Source: Oscillospiraceae bacterium (lineage in GTDB: Bacteria; Bacillota; Clostridia; Oscillospirales; Ruminococcaceae). Taken from it: a stretch of 64,000 nt of DNA. Made by a program: the position numbers and the translations under genes. Below the pieces are notes generated by a model that worked only from the letters and a program-made list of their open reading frames with translations, made no database searches and had not been told where the DNA came from. Location: assembly GCA_016298065.1 (NCBI GenBank), contig JAEDDN010000007.1:1-64000 (forward strand), read 5' to 3'. Positions 51,041 to 60,828 of this stretch are shown piece by piece (positions within the stretch are counted from its first letter, which is position 1; every line of letters begins with the position of its first letter).

Positions 51041-52378
51041 TTATTTAAGCTTTTCGAGTAAAGCCGCTTTTTGATCTTCATAACCGGGTTTGCCGAGTAG
51101 GGCAAACATATTCTTTTTGTAGCTTTCTACTCCCGGTTGGTCAAACGGATTTACTCCGAGCAGGTAACCTGAAATTGCACACGCTTTTTCAAAGAAGTAT
51201 ACCATATATCCGAATTCATATTCGTTTATTTGGGGGACTTCCAAAATGATGTTAGGCGTACCGCCTTCGGTATGTGCTATTACGGTACCTTCAAGTGCTT
51301 TGGCGTTTACTACCGACATATTCTGATTTGACAAGAAGTTAAGTCCGTCGATGTTGTCCTTATCGTCCTTAACAAAAAAGTCGGATTTCGGCTTTTTAAT
51401 ATCAACAACCGTTTCAAACATTATTCTTGAGCCGTCTTGAATAAACTGACCCAGAGAATGAAGGTCGGTTGAGAAGGTTGCGCTTGACGGATATATACCC
51501 TTTTGGTCTTTGCCCTCGCTTTCGCCGAAGAGCTGTTTAAACCATTCGCTCATCATTGTAAAAGCAGGGTCATAACTTACGAGCATTTCCACCGACTTGC
51601 CTTTATTCAAAAGAATATTTCTGTAAGCCGCATATTTATAGCAATCATTTTTTGAAAGGTCTGTTTCGGTAAGACTGTCGCAGGCAGCTTTTGCGCCTTC
51701 CATAATACTGTCGAGGTCACAGCCGCTTACCGCAATCGGAAGTAAGCCCACCGCAGTAAGTACGGAAAATCTTCCGCCCACGTCGTCGGGGATAACAAAG
51801 GTTTCATAACCCTGTTCGTCGGAAAGCTCTTTTAAAGTTCCTCTTGCCTTATCTGTAGTGGCGTAAATTCTTTCTTTTGAGCCCTGCACACCGTATTTTT
51901 GCTCCAAAAGCTCTCTGAATACTCTGAAAGCGAGCGCAGGCTCTGTAGTAGTACCCGATTTTGAAATGATATTTACCGAAATATCCTTGCCCTCACAGAT
52001 GTATAAAATCTCATTGAGGTAGGTCGGGTTTATATTACAGCCGACAAAGTAAATGTCGGGGGTGTCTTTTTTAAGACTGTTGTAAAGCGGTGAACGCATA
52101 AGCTCTATAGCCGCTCTTGCGCCCAGATATGAACCGCCTATTCCTATAACTATTAAAATATCGGAATCGGATTTTATCTTATCCGCCGCTTTTTTAATTC
52201 TTGCAAATTCTTCCTTATCATAATCATTAGGCAAATTAAGCCAGCCTAAAAAATCGTTGCCTAAGCCTGATTTTTCGTGTAGCATTTTGTGTGCTGTGTT
52301 AATCTGCGCTTGCATACCGCCAAGCTCGTGAGCTCTTACAAACGGCGCTAAATGTTTATCGTTTAAATTAATCGGCAT
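51041..52378 (-). CDS. pgi: glucose-6-phosphate isomerase
   Basis: A protein of 445 residues with family motifs (SKSGTTTEPALAFR; VGGRFSVLTAVGLLP; the catalytic EGGTPN and a C-terminal MVYFFEKACAISGYLLGVNPFDQPGVE). It interconverts glucose 6-phosphate and fructose 6-phosphate. ATG 52378 follows GGAGGAAG at seven bases; an upstream in-frame TTG lies inside that ribosome site. Confidence 0.97.
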   Translation of the reverse strand: MPINLNDKHLAPFVRAHELGGMQAQINTAHKMLHEKSGLGNDFLGWLNLPNDYDKEEFARIKKAADKIKSDSDILIVIGIGGSYLGARAAIELMRSPLYNSLKKDTPDIYFVGCNINPTYLNEILYICEGKDISVNIISKSGTTTEPALAFRVFRELLEQKYGVQGSKERIYATTDKARGTLKELSDEQGYETFVIPDDVGGRFSVLTAVGLLPIAVSGCDLDSIMEGAKAACDSLTETDLSKNDCYKYAAYRNILLNKGKSVEMLVSYDPAFTMMSEWFKQLFGESEGKDQKGIYPSSATFSTDLHSLGQFIQDGSRIMFETVVDIKKPKSDFFVKDDKDNIDGLNFLSNQNMSVVNAKALEGTVIAHTEGGTPNIILEVPQINEYEFGYMVYFFEKACAISGYLLGVNPFDQPGVESYKKNMFALLGKPGYEDQKAALLEKLK

Positions 52379-52493
52379 TAAAACTTCCTCCAATGCTACT
52401 TTATTATTCTATTAACATCTTACTATACTTTTTGGTATTTTTCAAGTACCAAAACAGCATTTTTTCATATTTATTTGTCTAAAATGCTATGTA

Positions 52494-53678
52494 CTACATT
52501 GTTATCATTTTTTTAAGTAACATCACAAAAGATTTAAACCAAGATCGTTTTGCTACGCTTTGGGCAGTAAGAATATCCTCTTTATATACTTCCTCGCCGT
52601 CAACTGTCACTACTATCTCGCCGACAACCTGATTTTTATCAACCGGAGCCGTTACCTCTTCGCTCAAATTTATGCTGTAATCAACTGTGGGCTTCTCGCC
52701 TTTTTTTATCATCATCGGCTCTAATTCTATCTTGGGCTTTTTTAATTTTACCGTATCGCTCATACCCCTTATGACCTTTACATCATCAAGGGTAATGTCC
52801 TCAATTTCGGGAGTATATGTACAAAAATTATCAAAGCCCCAGTCGAGCAAGCTTTCCATATCGCTGTTTCGCTCTTTTATGGTGTCCGAGCCTAAAATAA
52901 CGCCGATAATGGTCATACCGTTTTTGGTGGCCGCCGCACTCAGACAGTATTTTGCCGCCTCGGTGTAACCTGTCTTTATTCCTATACAGCCGTCATAAGA
53001 ACGAACAAGCTCGTTTGAGTTTCGCATAACATACTGTCTTTCGCCCTCACGAATCGGATATAAATTTGTGGAGGTGAATTGTGTGGCGTCCTTAAAGGAC
53101 AAAAAATACTTTGACATAAGCGCTATATCGTAAGCGCTGGTGTAGTGGTTATCCTCAGGAAGTCCCGACGGATTTAAAAAGTTTGTGTCCACCATTCCGA
53201 GCTCTTTTGCACGGGTATTCATAAGATCCACAAAAGAAAGCTCGTCGCCTGCAATAAACTCTGCCGCCGCTACGGCAGAATCGTTTGCGGAGGCAACCGC
53301 AATCGACATCATAATGTCGTATAAGCTCATCTGCTCGCCTACTTCAAGATAAATCTGCGAGCCGCCCATTGACGAAGCGTTTTCGCTCGCCGTCACCATA
53401 TCCTCATAGCTTATTTTGCCCTGTGACACCTGCTCGAGTACAAGCGCCATAGTCATAATTTTAGTAACCGAAGCAGGCGGAAGCTGTTCGTGAGAATTTT
53501 TCTCATAAAGCACCTTGCCCGACACAGCGTCTATTAAAACCGCAGAGCGAGCGTTTGTGGAATACTCACTAAGTGATGAGGTATCGGCAGTATCACCATC
53601 GCCCTCGGCAAACACCGTTACACCGAAAGCAAACGTTATATTTAATGCAAGAATTAACGACAGTATCTTTTTTAGCAC
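52494..53678 (-). CDS. serine-type D-Ala-D-Ala carboxypeptidase (PBP5-like)
   Basis: A protein of 394 residues with a signal peptide (KKILSLILALNITFAFGVTVFA). The three active-site motifs are SVTK (Ser70), SAN (130-132) and KTG (235-237). It trims the last D-Ala from peptidoglycan stems. The C-terminal beta domain is followed by a helix that may tie it to the membrane. GTG 53678 is chosen because GGAGTGAT lies upstream and gives a normal signal peptide; the longer frame has none. It belongs to the DacF/DacA group, and which one cannot be said. Confidence 0.92.
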   Translation of the reverse strand: MLKKILSLILALNITFAFGVTVFAEGDGDTADTSSLSEYSTNARSAVLIDAVSGKVLYEKNSHEQLPPASVTKIMTMALVLEQVSQGKISYEDMVTASENASSMGGSQIYLEVGEQMSLYDIMMSIAVASANDSAVAAAEFIAGDELSFVDLMNTRAKELGMVDTNFLNPSGLPEDNHYTSAYDIALMSKYFLSFKDATQFTSTNLYPIREGERQYVMRNSNELVRSYDGCIGIKTGYTEAAKYCLSAAATKNGMTIIGVILGSDTIKERNSDMESLLDWGFDNFCTYTPEIEDITLDDVKVIRGMSDTVKLKKPKIELEPMMIKKGEKPTVDYSINLSEEVTAPVDKNQVVGEIVVTVDGEEVYKEDILTAQSVAKRSWFKSFVMLLKKMITM

Positions 53679-53771
53679 ATATATCACTCCAAGCACAAAA
53701 TATTGCAATAATATCAGTTCAAGTATATGCAGTATTATAACAAAAAATAATCCTAAAATAAATAGTGAAGT

Positions 53772-53805
53772 TAAAAAAATATCCGCAGAGATTATCTGCG
53801 GATAT
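53772..53805 (-). terminator. terminator of the zinc-ribbon gene
   Basis: ATATCCGCAGA and its complement enclose five bases; the minus strand then reads TTTTTTT. It lies just beyond the stop at 53859. Confidence 0.85.
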
Positions 53806-53858
53806 ATAAAAGTTATTATCAATTACGCTTTAAGGCTTTATGTGATATTTTTACAAAC

Positions 53859-54494
53859 TTAATGCTGTTGCTGAGAATGTTGTGCTTCAATCGCCAAGAA
53901 AGCTTTTTCATTGCTCATAACAAATCCTCTTGTTACAAAACCGAAAGCACTTCCTATAACGCCAACTACTCCGCCGAATAGAATATTATAAATTAAGTTA
54001 ACAATTCTTGGCGCAACCGGCTCATATTTTGCCACTATTCCTACCGGGCTGGTCAAAATATTTTTTGCATATTTAAGATCTTCCATTGAAGTGCGTATAT
54101 TTATTGTCGCAATTATGAATAAAATAACACCTGTTATAAGAGGAACGATGTACTCTTCCACGTCATAATACCACGATATCATATTTATAACATTTCCTAT
54201 ATAGAAGATTCCGATTATGTACTGAGCAACCGCAACACCAATCCAGACATATCCCTCGATTTTAATTTTACTCGAAAGTTGATCTATAAGAGATTTGGGA
54301 TTAGCATAAGTGTTTTGATAACTAACACCATTCTGGTTAGGGGTATACGCAGTATTTTGATTATATGCCTGCTGGTTAGCAGTATTAGTGTTAACGTTGC
54401 CGGCAGTAGACTGTTGTCCATTTACCGACTGACCGCAAGAAGGACAAAATGCCGTACCTTCCGCAATTTGATTTCCGCATTTTGAACAAAACAT
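53859..54494 (-). CDS. membrane protein with N-terminal zinc ribbon
   Basis: A protein of 211 residues. It begins with a zinc ribbon (FCSKCGNQIAEGTAFCPSCG; Cys3, 6, 17, 20), followed by an Asn/Gln-rich linker, four hydrophobic segments (about residues 80 to 205) and a short acidic-to-polar tail. Such proteins are common in Clostridia but have no fixed role. It follows the PH-like gene. Confidence 0.75.
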   Translation of the reverse strand: MFCSKCGNQIAEGTAFCPSCGQSVNGQQSTAGNVNTNTANQQAYNQNTAYTPNQNGVSYQNTYANPKSLIDQLSSKIKIEGYVWIGVAVAQYIIGIFYIGNVINMISWYYDVEEYIVPLITGVILFIIATINIRTSMEDLKYAKNILTSPVGIVAKYEPVAPRIVNLIYNILFGGVVGVIGSAFGFVTRGFVMSNEKAFLAIEAQHSQQQH

Positions 54495-54563
54495 AATTTA
54501 TATCTCCTTTAATTATAATAAGTATTTAATACTGCTCTATATTTAAAGCAATTCCTACTTGTT

Positions 54564-54938
54564 TTAGCTTATTTGCTGTATAACATACTGAATAATCTGA
54601 TCTCTTACCTCTTTATGTTTTGAGCCACTAAGAGAGAAATGATATGTTTCACCATTTTTCAAGCGAAATTGTAATCCAGATGCCATAAACTGCCCTTTAG
54701 CTTCTGCAATACTTTCCACATCATCTATGTTGCAACTGTGAAAATCTATTGAAGCAGATGCCGCAATTCCAATAATACCTCTTCCCAACACATTCATAGC
54801 AGTTGATTTTTCCCATATAATTCTTTGATTTGTTATTGCCAAATACCCATTTTCTCTTAGCCCGTTCATTAATGTTCCAATTTGCGGAGAAACAACAATA
54901 CTTTCATTTGCTTGCATAGGAGTTTTTAATTGTTTCAT
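54564..54938 (-). CDS. PH/GRAM-like small protein
   Basis: A protein of 124 residues. The pattern GYLAITNQRIIWEKS and the later LQFRLKNGETYHFSLSG resembles bacterial PH-like (bPH) or GRAM domains, which may bind lipid or protein. It is next to the zinc-ribbon membrane protein and is the first gene of that unit; a consensus promoter lies upstream. Confidence 0.7.
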   Translation of the reverse strand: MKQLKTPMQANESIVVSPQIGTLMNGLRENGYLAITNQRIIWEKSTAMNVLGRGIIGIAASASIDFHSCNIDDVESIAEAKGQFMASGLQFRLKNGETYHFSLSGSKHKEVRDQIIQYVIQQIS

Positions 54939-54969
54939 TTAAGCCCGCCTCCTTTTTACTTTTTTCTTG

Positions 54970-54998
54970 ATTATAACATTCAATTTGTTGTTTGTCAA
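54970..54998 (-). promoter_or_regulatory. promoter of the PH-like/zinc-ribbon unit
   Basis: On the minus strand TTGACA, 17 bases, TATAAT; full consensus. It is divergent from the XRE gene. Confidence 0.85.
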
Positions 54999-55065
54999 TT
55001 CTTTTCGTGGTTTTTCAAGAATAATTATATTACTCTCATTTAAAATAATAAAGAGGTGAACAAAT

Positions 55066-55404
55066 ATGAAATTTGGCGAAATATTACGATCACTCTTAGA
55101 CGATAACGGCATAACGCAGAAACAGCTGGCAAACGATTTGAATATAGCTGCAACCACAATTGGAAATTATGTTAGATGTCTAAGAGAACCGGATTTTGAA
55201 ATATTAAAGCTTTTAGCTGCTTATTTTAATGTAACCACAGACTATTTATTGGATTTTCAGTCCGGTATTGAAAAAGACCACAGCGAAGAAGAACTACTGC
55301 GACTATACCGTATCTTACCGACAGATAAAAAAGAAATGCTATTAGAACAAGGAAAACTATTAGTTCGGTTACAGTTAAAAAATGATGTACACTCCTCAAA
55401 ATAA
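55066..55404 (+). CDS. XRE-family regulator
   Basis: A protein of 112 residues with a helix-turn-helix (NGITQKQLANDLNIAATTIGNYVRCLREPDFE) followed by FNVTTDYLLDF and a C-terminal helical dimer segment. It is divergent from the PH-like gene; the 127 bases between hold the promoters of both. It may control that unit. AGAGGTGAAC precedes the ATG. Confidence 0.88.
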   Translation: MKFGEILRSLLDDNGITQKQLANDLNIAATTIGNYVRCLREPDFEILKLLAAYFNVTTDYLLDFQSGIEKDHSEEELLRLYRILPTDKKEMLLEQGKLLVRLQLKNDVHSSK

Positions 55405-55437
55405 TACTTTAGTCTATATAAGCTAAATATAAATAAA

Positions 55438-55470
55438 AAAACCGTCCGATAAAAATTATCGGACGGTTTT
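55438..55470. terminator. bidirectional terminator between xre and argF
   Basis: AAAACCGTCCGATA and its complement enclose AAAAT. T-runs on both sides end the convergent units. Confidence 0.9.
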
Positions 55471-55474
55471 TGTG

Positions 55475-56392
55475 TTAACCCTTATCGTTTTCCAAAAGCT
55501 TTACAAGTACTGCTTTTTGAGCGTGCAGTCTGTTTTCTGCTTCGTCAAAAATCTCTTTTGCGTGAGCCTCAAAAACCTTAGCGGTTATTTCTTCTTCTCT
55601 GTGTGCAGGCAAGCAGTGCATTACCATAGCGTCAGCCTTTGCTACGCTTAGAACATCGTCGTTTATCTGATAGCCCTTAAACACTTCTTTTCTCTTTTGC
55701 GCTTCGCCTTCCTGTCCCATAGAAGCCCAAACGTCAGTCAATAAAACGTCTGCGTCTTTAGCGGCAAGCATTATGTCGTCTGTTAAGGTAAAGTTATCAA
55801 AGCCTTTTGCAAACTCTAACACCTCATCGGCAGGGTGATAACCCTCAGGGCAGGCAACCGACGCAGCCATACCTACCTTTAAGCCGCCTACTATAAGCGA
55901 GTTTGCCATATTGTTACCGTCGCCTATATAGCACATTTTAAGCCCGTCAAAGCTTCCCTTATATTCTCTTATGGTCATAAGGTCAGCGAGTACCTGACAC
56001 GGATGTGAAAAATCGGTTAAGCCGTTTATTATCGGGATAGAGCCGTATTTCGCCAAATCCTCAACCTCTTTTTGTTCAAAGGTTCTTATCATAATTCCGT
56101 CGAGGTATCTTGACAAAACTCTTGCAGTATCTTCAACCGGCTCGCCTCGTCCTATTTGCAGGTCGTTTGAGCTTAAAAACAAAGCCTGACCGCCAAGCTG
56201 ATACATACCTGTTTCAAAGGATACACGAGTTCTTGTGGAGGACTTTTGGAATATCATACCCAAGGTTTTTCCCTTTAATCTTTTATGCTCAATATCGTAA
56301 AGATTTTCATACTTTAGCTGGTCGGCTAGGTTTAATATCTCGATTATATCCTCTTTGTCGAGGTCGAGCATTTTTAACAAATGATTTTTCAT
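55475..56392 (-). CDS. argF: ornithine carbamoyltransferase
   Basis: A protein of 305 residues. The carbamoyl-phosphate motif is SSTRTR, the HPCQ motif and the ornithine site MHCLPAHR are present. It makes citrulline. It is the last gene of the arginine operon. Confidence 0.97.
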   Translation of the reverse strand: MKNHLLKMLDLDKEDIIEILNLADQLKYENLYDIEHKRLKGKTLGMIFQKSSTRTRVSFETGMYQLGGQALFLSSNDLQIGRGEPVEDTARVLSRYLDGIMIRTFEQKEVEDLAKYGSIPIINGLTDFSHPCQVLADLMTIREYKGSFDGLKMCYIGDGNNMANSLIVGGLKVGMAASVACPEGYHPADEVLEFAKGFDNFTLTDDIMLAAKDADVLLTDVWASMGQEGEAQKRKEVFKGYQINDDVLSVAKADAMVMHCLPAHREEEITAKVFEAHAKEIFDEAENRLHAQKAVLVKLLENDKG

Positions 56393-56434
56393 ATTCTATC
56401 TCCATTCTGCTGTCTGTTTTAAAGACGGCTGTTT

Positions 56435-57604
56435 TTAGCTTTGTAATACCTCTGCAAGTATTTTAATGCCTTTTTCAAGCTCTTCAAAGGTTATGGTAAG
56501 CGGCGGAAGAAGCCTTACCTTTTCCTTTGCGGTGAGGACTAAAAGTCCGTTTTCAACGCACTTAGCCGCTATATCCTTTGAGCTTTTGCTTTTAAGGGTT
56601 ATTCCTATCATAAGCCCCAGCCCCGATATATCCAAAACCTCATCTAAAGGCAAAAGCTTATCCTTTATGTACTGCGACTTTTTAACTACCTCGTCTAAAA
56701 AGCTTTTATCACTTATTTTATCCACACATACGTTGCTTCCTGCGCAGACTACGGGGTTTCCGCCAAAGGTAGTGCCGTGATCGCCGTAAGACAATACGTT
56801 TGATACCTTACTACTGCAAAGTACTGCGCCTATCGGCAGTCCTCCGCCCAAGCCTTTTGCAAGGGTTGTAAGGTCAGGGGTTATATTAAAATACTCGCTT
56901 GCCAAAAACTTACCTGTTCTGCCTATACCTGTCTGCACTTCGTCCGCTATAATAAGAACATCTTTTTTATCGCAAAGCGACTTAACTTCCTTAATAAATT
57001 CTGCGTTCATAGGCAGTACACCGCCCTCGCCCTGTACAGGCTCAAACATTACGGCACATACCTTATCATCAAGCTTTGCTTTAAAGTCCTCTATGTCGTT
57101 AGCCTTTACAAAATCAAAGCCCTCTGTAAACGGGAAAAAGTAGTTGTGAAAAACGTCCTGTCCCGTTGCGGCAAGAGTTGTAACCGTTCTGCCGTGAAAG
57201 GAATTTACAAAGCATAAGATTTTATTTCTGCCTAAACCATATTTATCGAAGCTATACTTTCTTGCAATCTTTATTGCGCCCTCGTTTGCCTCTGCGCCCG
57301 AATTTGCAAAGAAAACCTTATCGTAGCCCGTAATAAAACAAAGCTTTTTTGCAAGCTTAATATCAGGCTCGGTGTAAAAAAGGTTGCTTGTGTGTTGCAA
57401 GCTTTTTGCCTGCTCGGCTACGGCGTTTGCCCAATCGTCATCTGCAAAGCCTAAGGAATTTACCCCGATACCCGAGGTTAAATCTATATATTCCTTACCG
57501 TTTTCATCATAACAGGTGGCGTTTTTACCCTTTACAATCAAAGCGTCAAAGCGTGAGTAGGTATTTACTATATACTGCTTATCTTTAGCTTTTAAATCAC
57601 TCAT
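56435..57604 (-). CDS. argD: acetylornithine aminotransferase
   Basis: A protein of 389 residues; PLP-binding Lys in TLAKGLGGGLPIGA, with the EPVQGEGG and IADEVQTGIGRTG motifs of class III aminotransferases. It converts N-acetylglutamate semialdehyde to N-acetylornithine. It lies between argB and argF. Confidence 0.96.
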   Translation of the reverse strand: MSDLKAKDKQYIVNTYSRFDALIVKGKNATCYDENGKEYIDLTSGIGVNSLGFADDDWANAVAEQAKSLQHTSNLFYTEPDIKLAKKLCFITGYDKVFFANSGAEANEGAIKIARKYSFDKYGLGRNKILCFVNSFHGRTVTTLAATGQDVFHNYFFPFTEGFDFVKANDIEDFKAKLDDKVCAVMFEPVQGEGGVLPMNAEFIKEVKSLCDKKDVLIIADEVQTGIGRTGKFLASEYFNITPDLTTLAKGLGGGLPIGAVLCSSKVSNVLSYGDHGTTFGGNPVVCAGSNVCVDKISDKSFLDEVVKKSQYIKDKLLPLDEVLDISGLGLMIGITLKSKSSKDIAAKCVENGLLVLTAKEKVRLLPPLTITFEELEKGIKILAEVLQS

Positions 57605-57621
57605 TTTTATCCTCCTTAACC

Positions 57622-58479
57622 TTAGATGAACATAGTTCCTATGCCCTTGCTTGAGAACATTTCTATTAAAATTGAGTGCTCTATTCTGCCGTCAATGATA
57701 AATGACTTATCTACGCCACGACGTACAGCCTCAACGCAACATTCTATCTTAGGAATCATACCGCCCGATATAATGCCCTGTCTCATAAGGTTAGGTACTT
57801 CGCTTACGTTAACCTGCGGAATTAAGGTGCTCTCATCGTCCTTATCACGCAAAAGACCCTTTATATCGGTCATCAAAATTAAATTTTTAGCCTTGAGTTC
57901 CGAAGCGATTTTTGAAGCGGCAGTATCTGCGTTTATGTTATAAACATTTCCCTTGTCGTCGGTTGCAACGGTTGATATTACAGGAATATAGCCGTTATCG
58001 AGTGCATCCAAAACAAGCTTTGTATTAACCTCGGTTATGTTTCCGACATAACCTAAATCAACCTCGCCTTTTTTCTTTTTGCACTTTAACATTCCGCCGT
58101 CTATACCGCAAAGACCCAAAGCCTTTCCGCCGTGACGGTTTAAAAGCGAAACGAGGTCTTTATTTACCTTACCTGCCAAAACCATCTGTACTATCTCGGC
58201 AGTTTCCTTATCGGTATATCTTAAGCCGTTTATAAACTTGCTTTCCTTGCCTATCTTTTTTAAATGCTCGGTTATTTCAGGGCCGCCGCCGTGCACAAGC
58301 ACTACCTTTATGCCTACCGATGACAAAAGCACAACATCGGTCATAACAGCCTGCTTTAAAACCTCGGAGGTCATAGCGTTTCCGCCGTATTTTACTACTA
58401 CAACCTTATTATTGTACTCTTGGATATACGGCAGCGCATTTATAAGTATCTGCGCCCTTATAGAATTAGATATTTCCAC
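57622..58479 (-). CDS. argB: acetylglutamate kinase
   Basis: A protein of 285 residues with KYGGNAM and the substrate motif HGGGPEI near the N terminus, and the ATP-binding segment DIKGLLRDKDD. GTG 58479 follows GGAGGG. It catalyses the second step of arginine synthesis. Confidence 0.96.
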   Translation of the reverse strand: MEISNSIRAQILINALPYIQEYNNKVVVVKYGGNAMTSEVLKQAVMTDVVLLSSVGIKVVLVHGGGPEITEHLKKIGKESKFINGLRYTDKETAEIVQMVLAGKVNKDLVSLLNRHGGKALGLCGIDGGMLKCKKKKGEVDLGYVGNITEVNTKLVLDALDNGYIPVISTVATDDKGNVYNINADTAASKIASELKAKNLILMTDIKGLLRDKDDESTLIPQVNVSEVPNLMRQGIISGGMIPKIECCVEAVRRGVDKSFIIDGRIEHSILIEMFSSKGIGTMFI

Positions 58480-58495
58480 TTTGTTTTCCCTCCGT

Positions 58496-59734
58496 TTATG
58501 TTCTGTAGTCTCCGTTTATTTTAACGTAATCATAGGTTAAATCACAACCCCAAGCAACTGCCTTAGCGTCGCCGTCGGAAAGATTTACTATGATTTTTAT
58601 TTCGTCCTCGCTTAAAATTTTAAGTGCTTTTTCTTCGCTGAACTCAACGCCAAAGCCGTCTTTACAAACCTGTACCGAGCCTGCCTTTGAAGAAAGGATT
58701 ACCTCAACGCCGTTTATATTAAGCTTTGCCTCAGAGTAACCGATAGCACATAAAATCCTGCCCCAGTTTGCGTCCTTGCCGAACATAGCGCATTTAAAAA
58801 GACTTGAGGTGATAACGCTTTTTGCTACTGTTTTTGCGTTTTTAACGTCACACGCACCTGTAACCACACACTCTAAAAGCTTTGTAGCGCCTTCGCCGTC
58901 AGCGGCAATCATTCTCGACAAATTCATAAGCACAACATAAAGTGCGTTTACAAAGGTTTTATAGTCCTCGCTGTCAGGCTCTGAAATATGCTTATTACCG
59001 CTAAGACCCGACGCCAAAATAACACAGTTATCGTTTGTAGAAGTATCGCCGTCAACGCTTACCATATTAAAGGTATCGTCAACTACTGCTTTAAGCGCCT
59101 TAGCGAGCAATTTATCCGAAATGTCAACATCGGTAGTAAGAAAGCAAAGCATTGTCGCCATATTAGGATGTATCATACCGCTTCCCTTAGCCATACCGCC
59201 TAATTTGCAAACTGTGTCGCCTAATTTAAATTCTACCGCAAACTCTTTTTTAACCGTATCGGTTGTCATAATAGCTTCAGCCGCATCTAAGTTGCCGTTT
59301 TCGCAAAGCGCTTTGGCTAATTTATTCATATTATCGGCTATAGGCTCTATCGGTAAAATCTGACCTATAACGCCTGTTGAAGCAACCACAACGTCGCTTG
59401 CCTTTATACCTAAGGCAGAGGCGGTAAGCTTACACATTGTTATAGCTTTTTGCTCGCCGTCGGCATTACAGGTGTTGGCATTACCGCTGTTGCAGATAAC
59501 AGCCTGTGCCTTGCCGTTTTCAAGATTTCTCTTTGTTACAATTAAAGGTGCGCCCTTTACTTTATTTTGTGTGTAAACGGCCGCTGCACTGCATATCTTT
59601 TCGCTGTAAATTAAAGCTAAGTCTTTTTTATCTTTATTCTTTCTTATGCCGCAATGTATGCCTGAAGCCTTAAAGCCCTTTGCGGCGCAAACTCCGCCCT
59701 CACAAGCTTCAAAGCCCTTATAATTTATACTCAT
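58496..59734 (-). CDS. argJ: glutamate N-acetyltransferase/ornithine acetyltransferase
   Basis: A protein of 412 residues. The self-cleavage site is in IHPNMATMLCFLTTD, with the conserved Thr (about residue 190) becoming the N-terminal nucleophile of the beta chain. It recycles the acetyl group, and the presence of argJ means the cyclic pathway is used, although argA is not seen here. Confidence 0.96.
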   Translation of the reverse strand: MSINYKGFEACEGGVCAAKGFKASGIHCGIRKNKDKKDLALIYSEKICSAAAVYTQNKVKGAPLIVTKRNLENGKAQAVICNSGNANTCNADGEQKAITMCKLTASALGIKASDVVVASTGVIGQILPIEPIADNMNKLAKALCENGNLDAAEAIMTTDTVKKEFAVEFKLGDTVCKLGGMAKGSGMIHPNMATMLCFLTTDVDISDKLLAKALKAVVDDTFNMVSVDGDTSTNDNCVILASGLSGNKHISEPDSEDYKTFVNALYVVLMNLSRMIAADGEGATKLLECVVTGACDVKNAKTVAKSVITSSLFKCAMFGKDANWGRILCAIGYSEAKLNINGVEVILSSKAGSVQVCKDGFGVEFSEEKALKILSEDEIKIIVNLSDGDAKAVAWGCDLTYDYVKINGDYRT

Positions 59735-59782
59735 AATTTTCTCCGTTCCGCCATTTTTTAAAAAATAGCAATTTACTGCCCC

Positions 59783-60826
59783 TTAAAATGCAGGCGGTAT
59801 TAAATCAATTCCCTCATCTTCGTTTAATGAAAACATTATATTCATATTCTGAACTGCCTGACCTGCCGCACCCTTTACCATATTGTCTATGGTCGATACG
59901 ATAACAAGGCGGTTTGTTCTGTTGTCAAGATGAAGCGATATGTCGCAGTAGTTTGAAAACTTCACATTTTTTAAGTTAGCGACTTCGCCTTTATCTAAAA
60001 CACGCACAAACTTTTCGTCTTTATAAAAGTCTTTATAAAGCTTTATTATATCGTCTTGAGTCATATTCTCGTTTAAGGTTACATATATAGTCGACACTAT
60101 GCCTCTGTTTACAGGCAAAAGATGCGGTACAAAGGTCACCTTTACGTTTTCTCCCGAAAGCTCCGATAAGGTCTGCTCTATTTCGGGGGTATGTCTGTGA
60201 CTTGCTACCTTATAAGGCGAAAACGCCTCGTTACAGTCGGGATAATGAGTAGTTTGCGAAAGCCCACGACCTGCTCCGGTAACGCCGCTTTTTGAGTCTA
60301 TAATGATAGTGTCAAGATTTGCTTTTTTGCTCTTTACTATAGGTGCCAGTCCTAAGCCTATGCTTGTAGGATAACAGCCCGGATTTCCGATAATGGTAAT
60401 ATCCTTTGTAATGTTAGCCCTGTGAAGCTCGGGTATACAGTACTGAGACTTTTTATGAAGCTCTTTATCGTTATAGTCAAGACCGTACCACTCGTTATAG
60501 TCTTTTTCGTCCTTAAGTCTAAAGTCAGCGCCCAAGTCGATAAATTTCTTGCCCTTTAATTCGGCTTTTTTTGCGATAGCCTCGCAAAGTCCGTGCGGAA
60601 GTGACGCAAAGATAACGTCGCAGTTATCAATGACCTTATCCTCGTTTACCAAAACATCGTCACAGATATTTTTAAGCGACGGATAAACCTCGCTTACGCT
60701 TTTACCCTCAAAGCTTACCGAGCTTATTGCCGTCAAGGTTACATAAGGGTGTTTTAAAAGTATTCTTATAAGCTCTACTCCTGCATAACCGGTAGCACCG
60801 ATAATGCCTGCTTTTATCTTTTGCAT
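59783..60826 (-). CDS. argC: N-acetyl-gamma-glutamyl-phosphate reductase
   Basis: A protein of 347 residues with Rossmann motif GIIGATGYAGVEL and the catalytic Cys in IGNPGCYPTS. It makes N-acetylglutamate semialdehyde. Its ATG is only three bases from the end of argH. Confidence 0.96.
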   Translation of the reverse strand: MQKIKAGIIGATGYAGVELIRILLKHPYVTLTAISSVSFEGKSVSEVYPSLKNICDDVLVNEDKVIDNCDVIFASLPHGLCEAIAKKAELKGKKFIDLGADFRLKDEKDYNEWYGLDYNDKELHKKSQYCIPELHRANITKDITIIGNPGCYPTSIGLGLAPIVKSKKANLDTIIIDSKSGVTGAGRGLSQTTHYPDCNEAFSPYKVASHRHTPEIEQTLSELSGENVKVTFVPHLLPVNRGIVSTIYVTLNENMTQDDIIKLYKDFYKDEKFVRVLDKGEVANLKNVKFSNYCDISLHLDNRTNRLVIVSTIDNMVKGAAGQAVQNMNIMFSLNEDEGIDLIPPAF

Positions 60827-60828
60827 TG

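Noticed and set aside
52687..52968. Plus-strand open frame within the carboxypeptidase gene
   Set aside because: It is a shadow of a well-conserved minus-strand gene.
53679..53822. Extended N terminus of the carboxypeptidase
   Set aside because: The added hydrophobic residues lie before a normal signal peptide and no ribosome site supports them.
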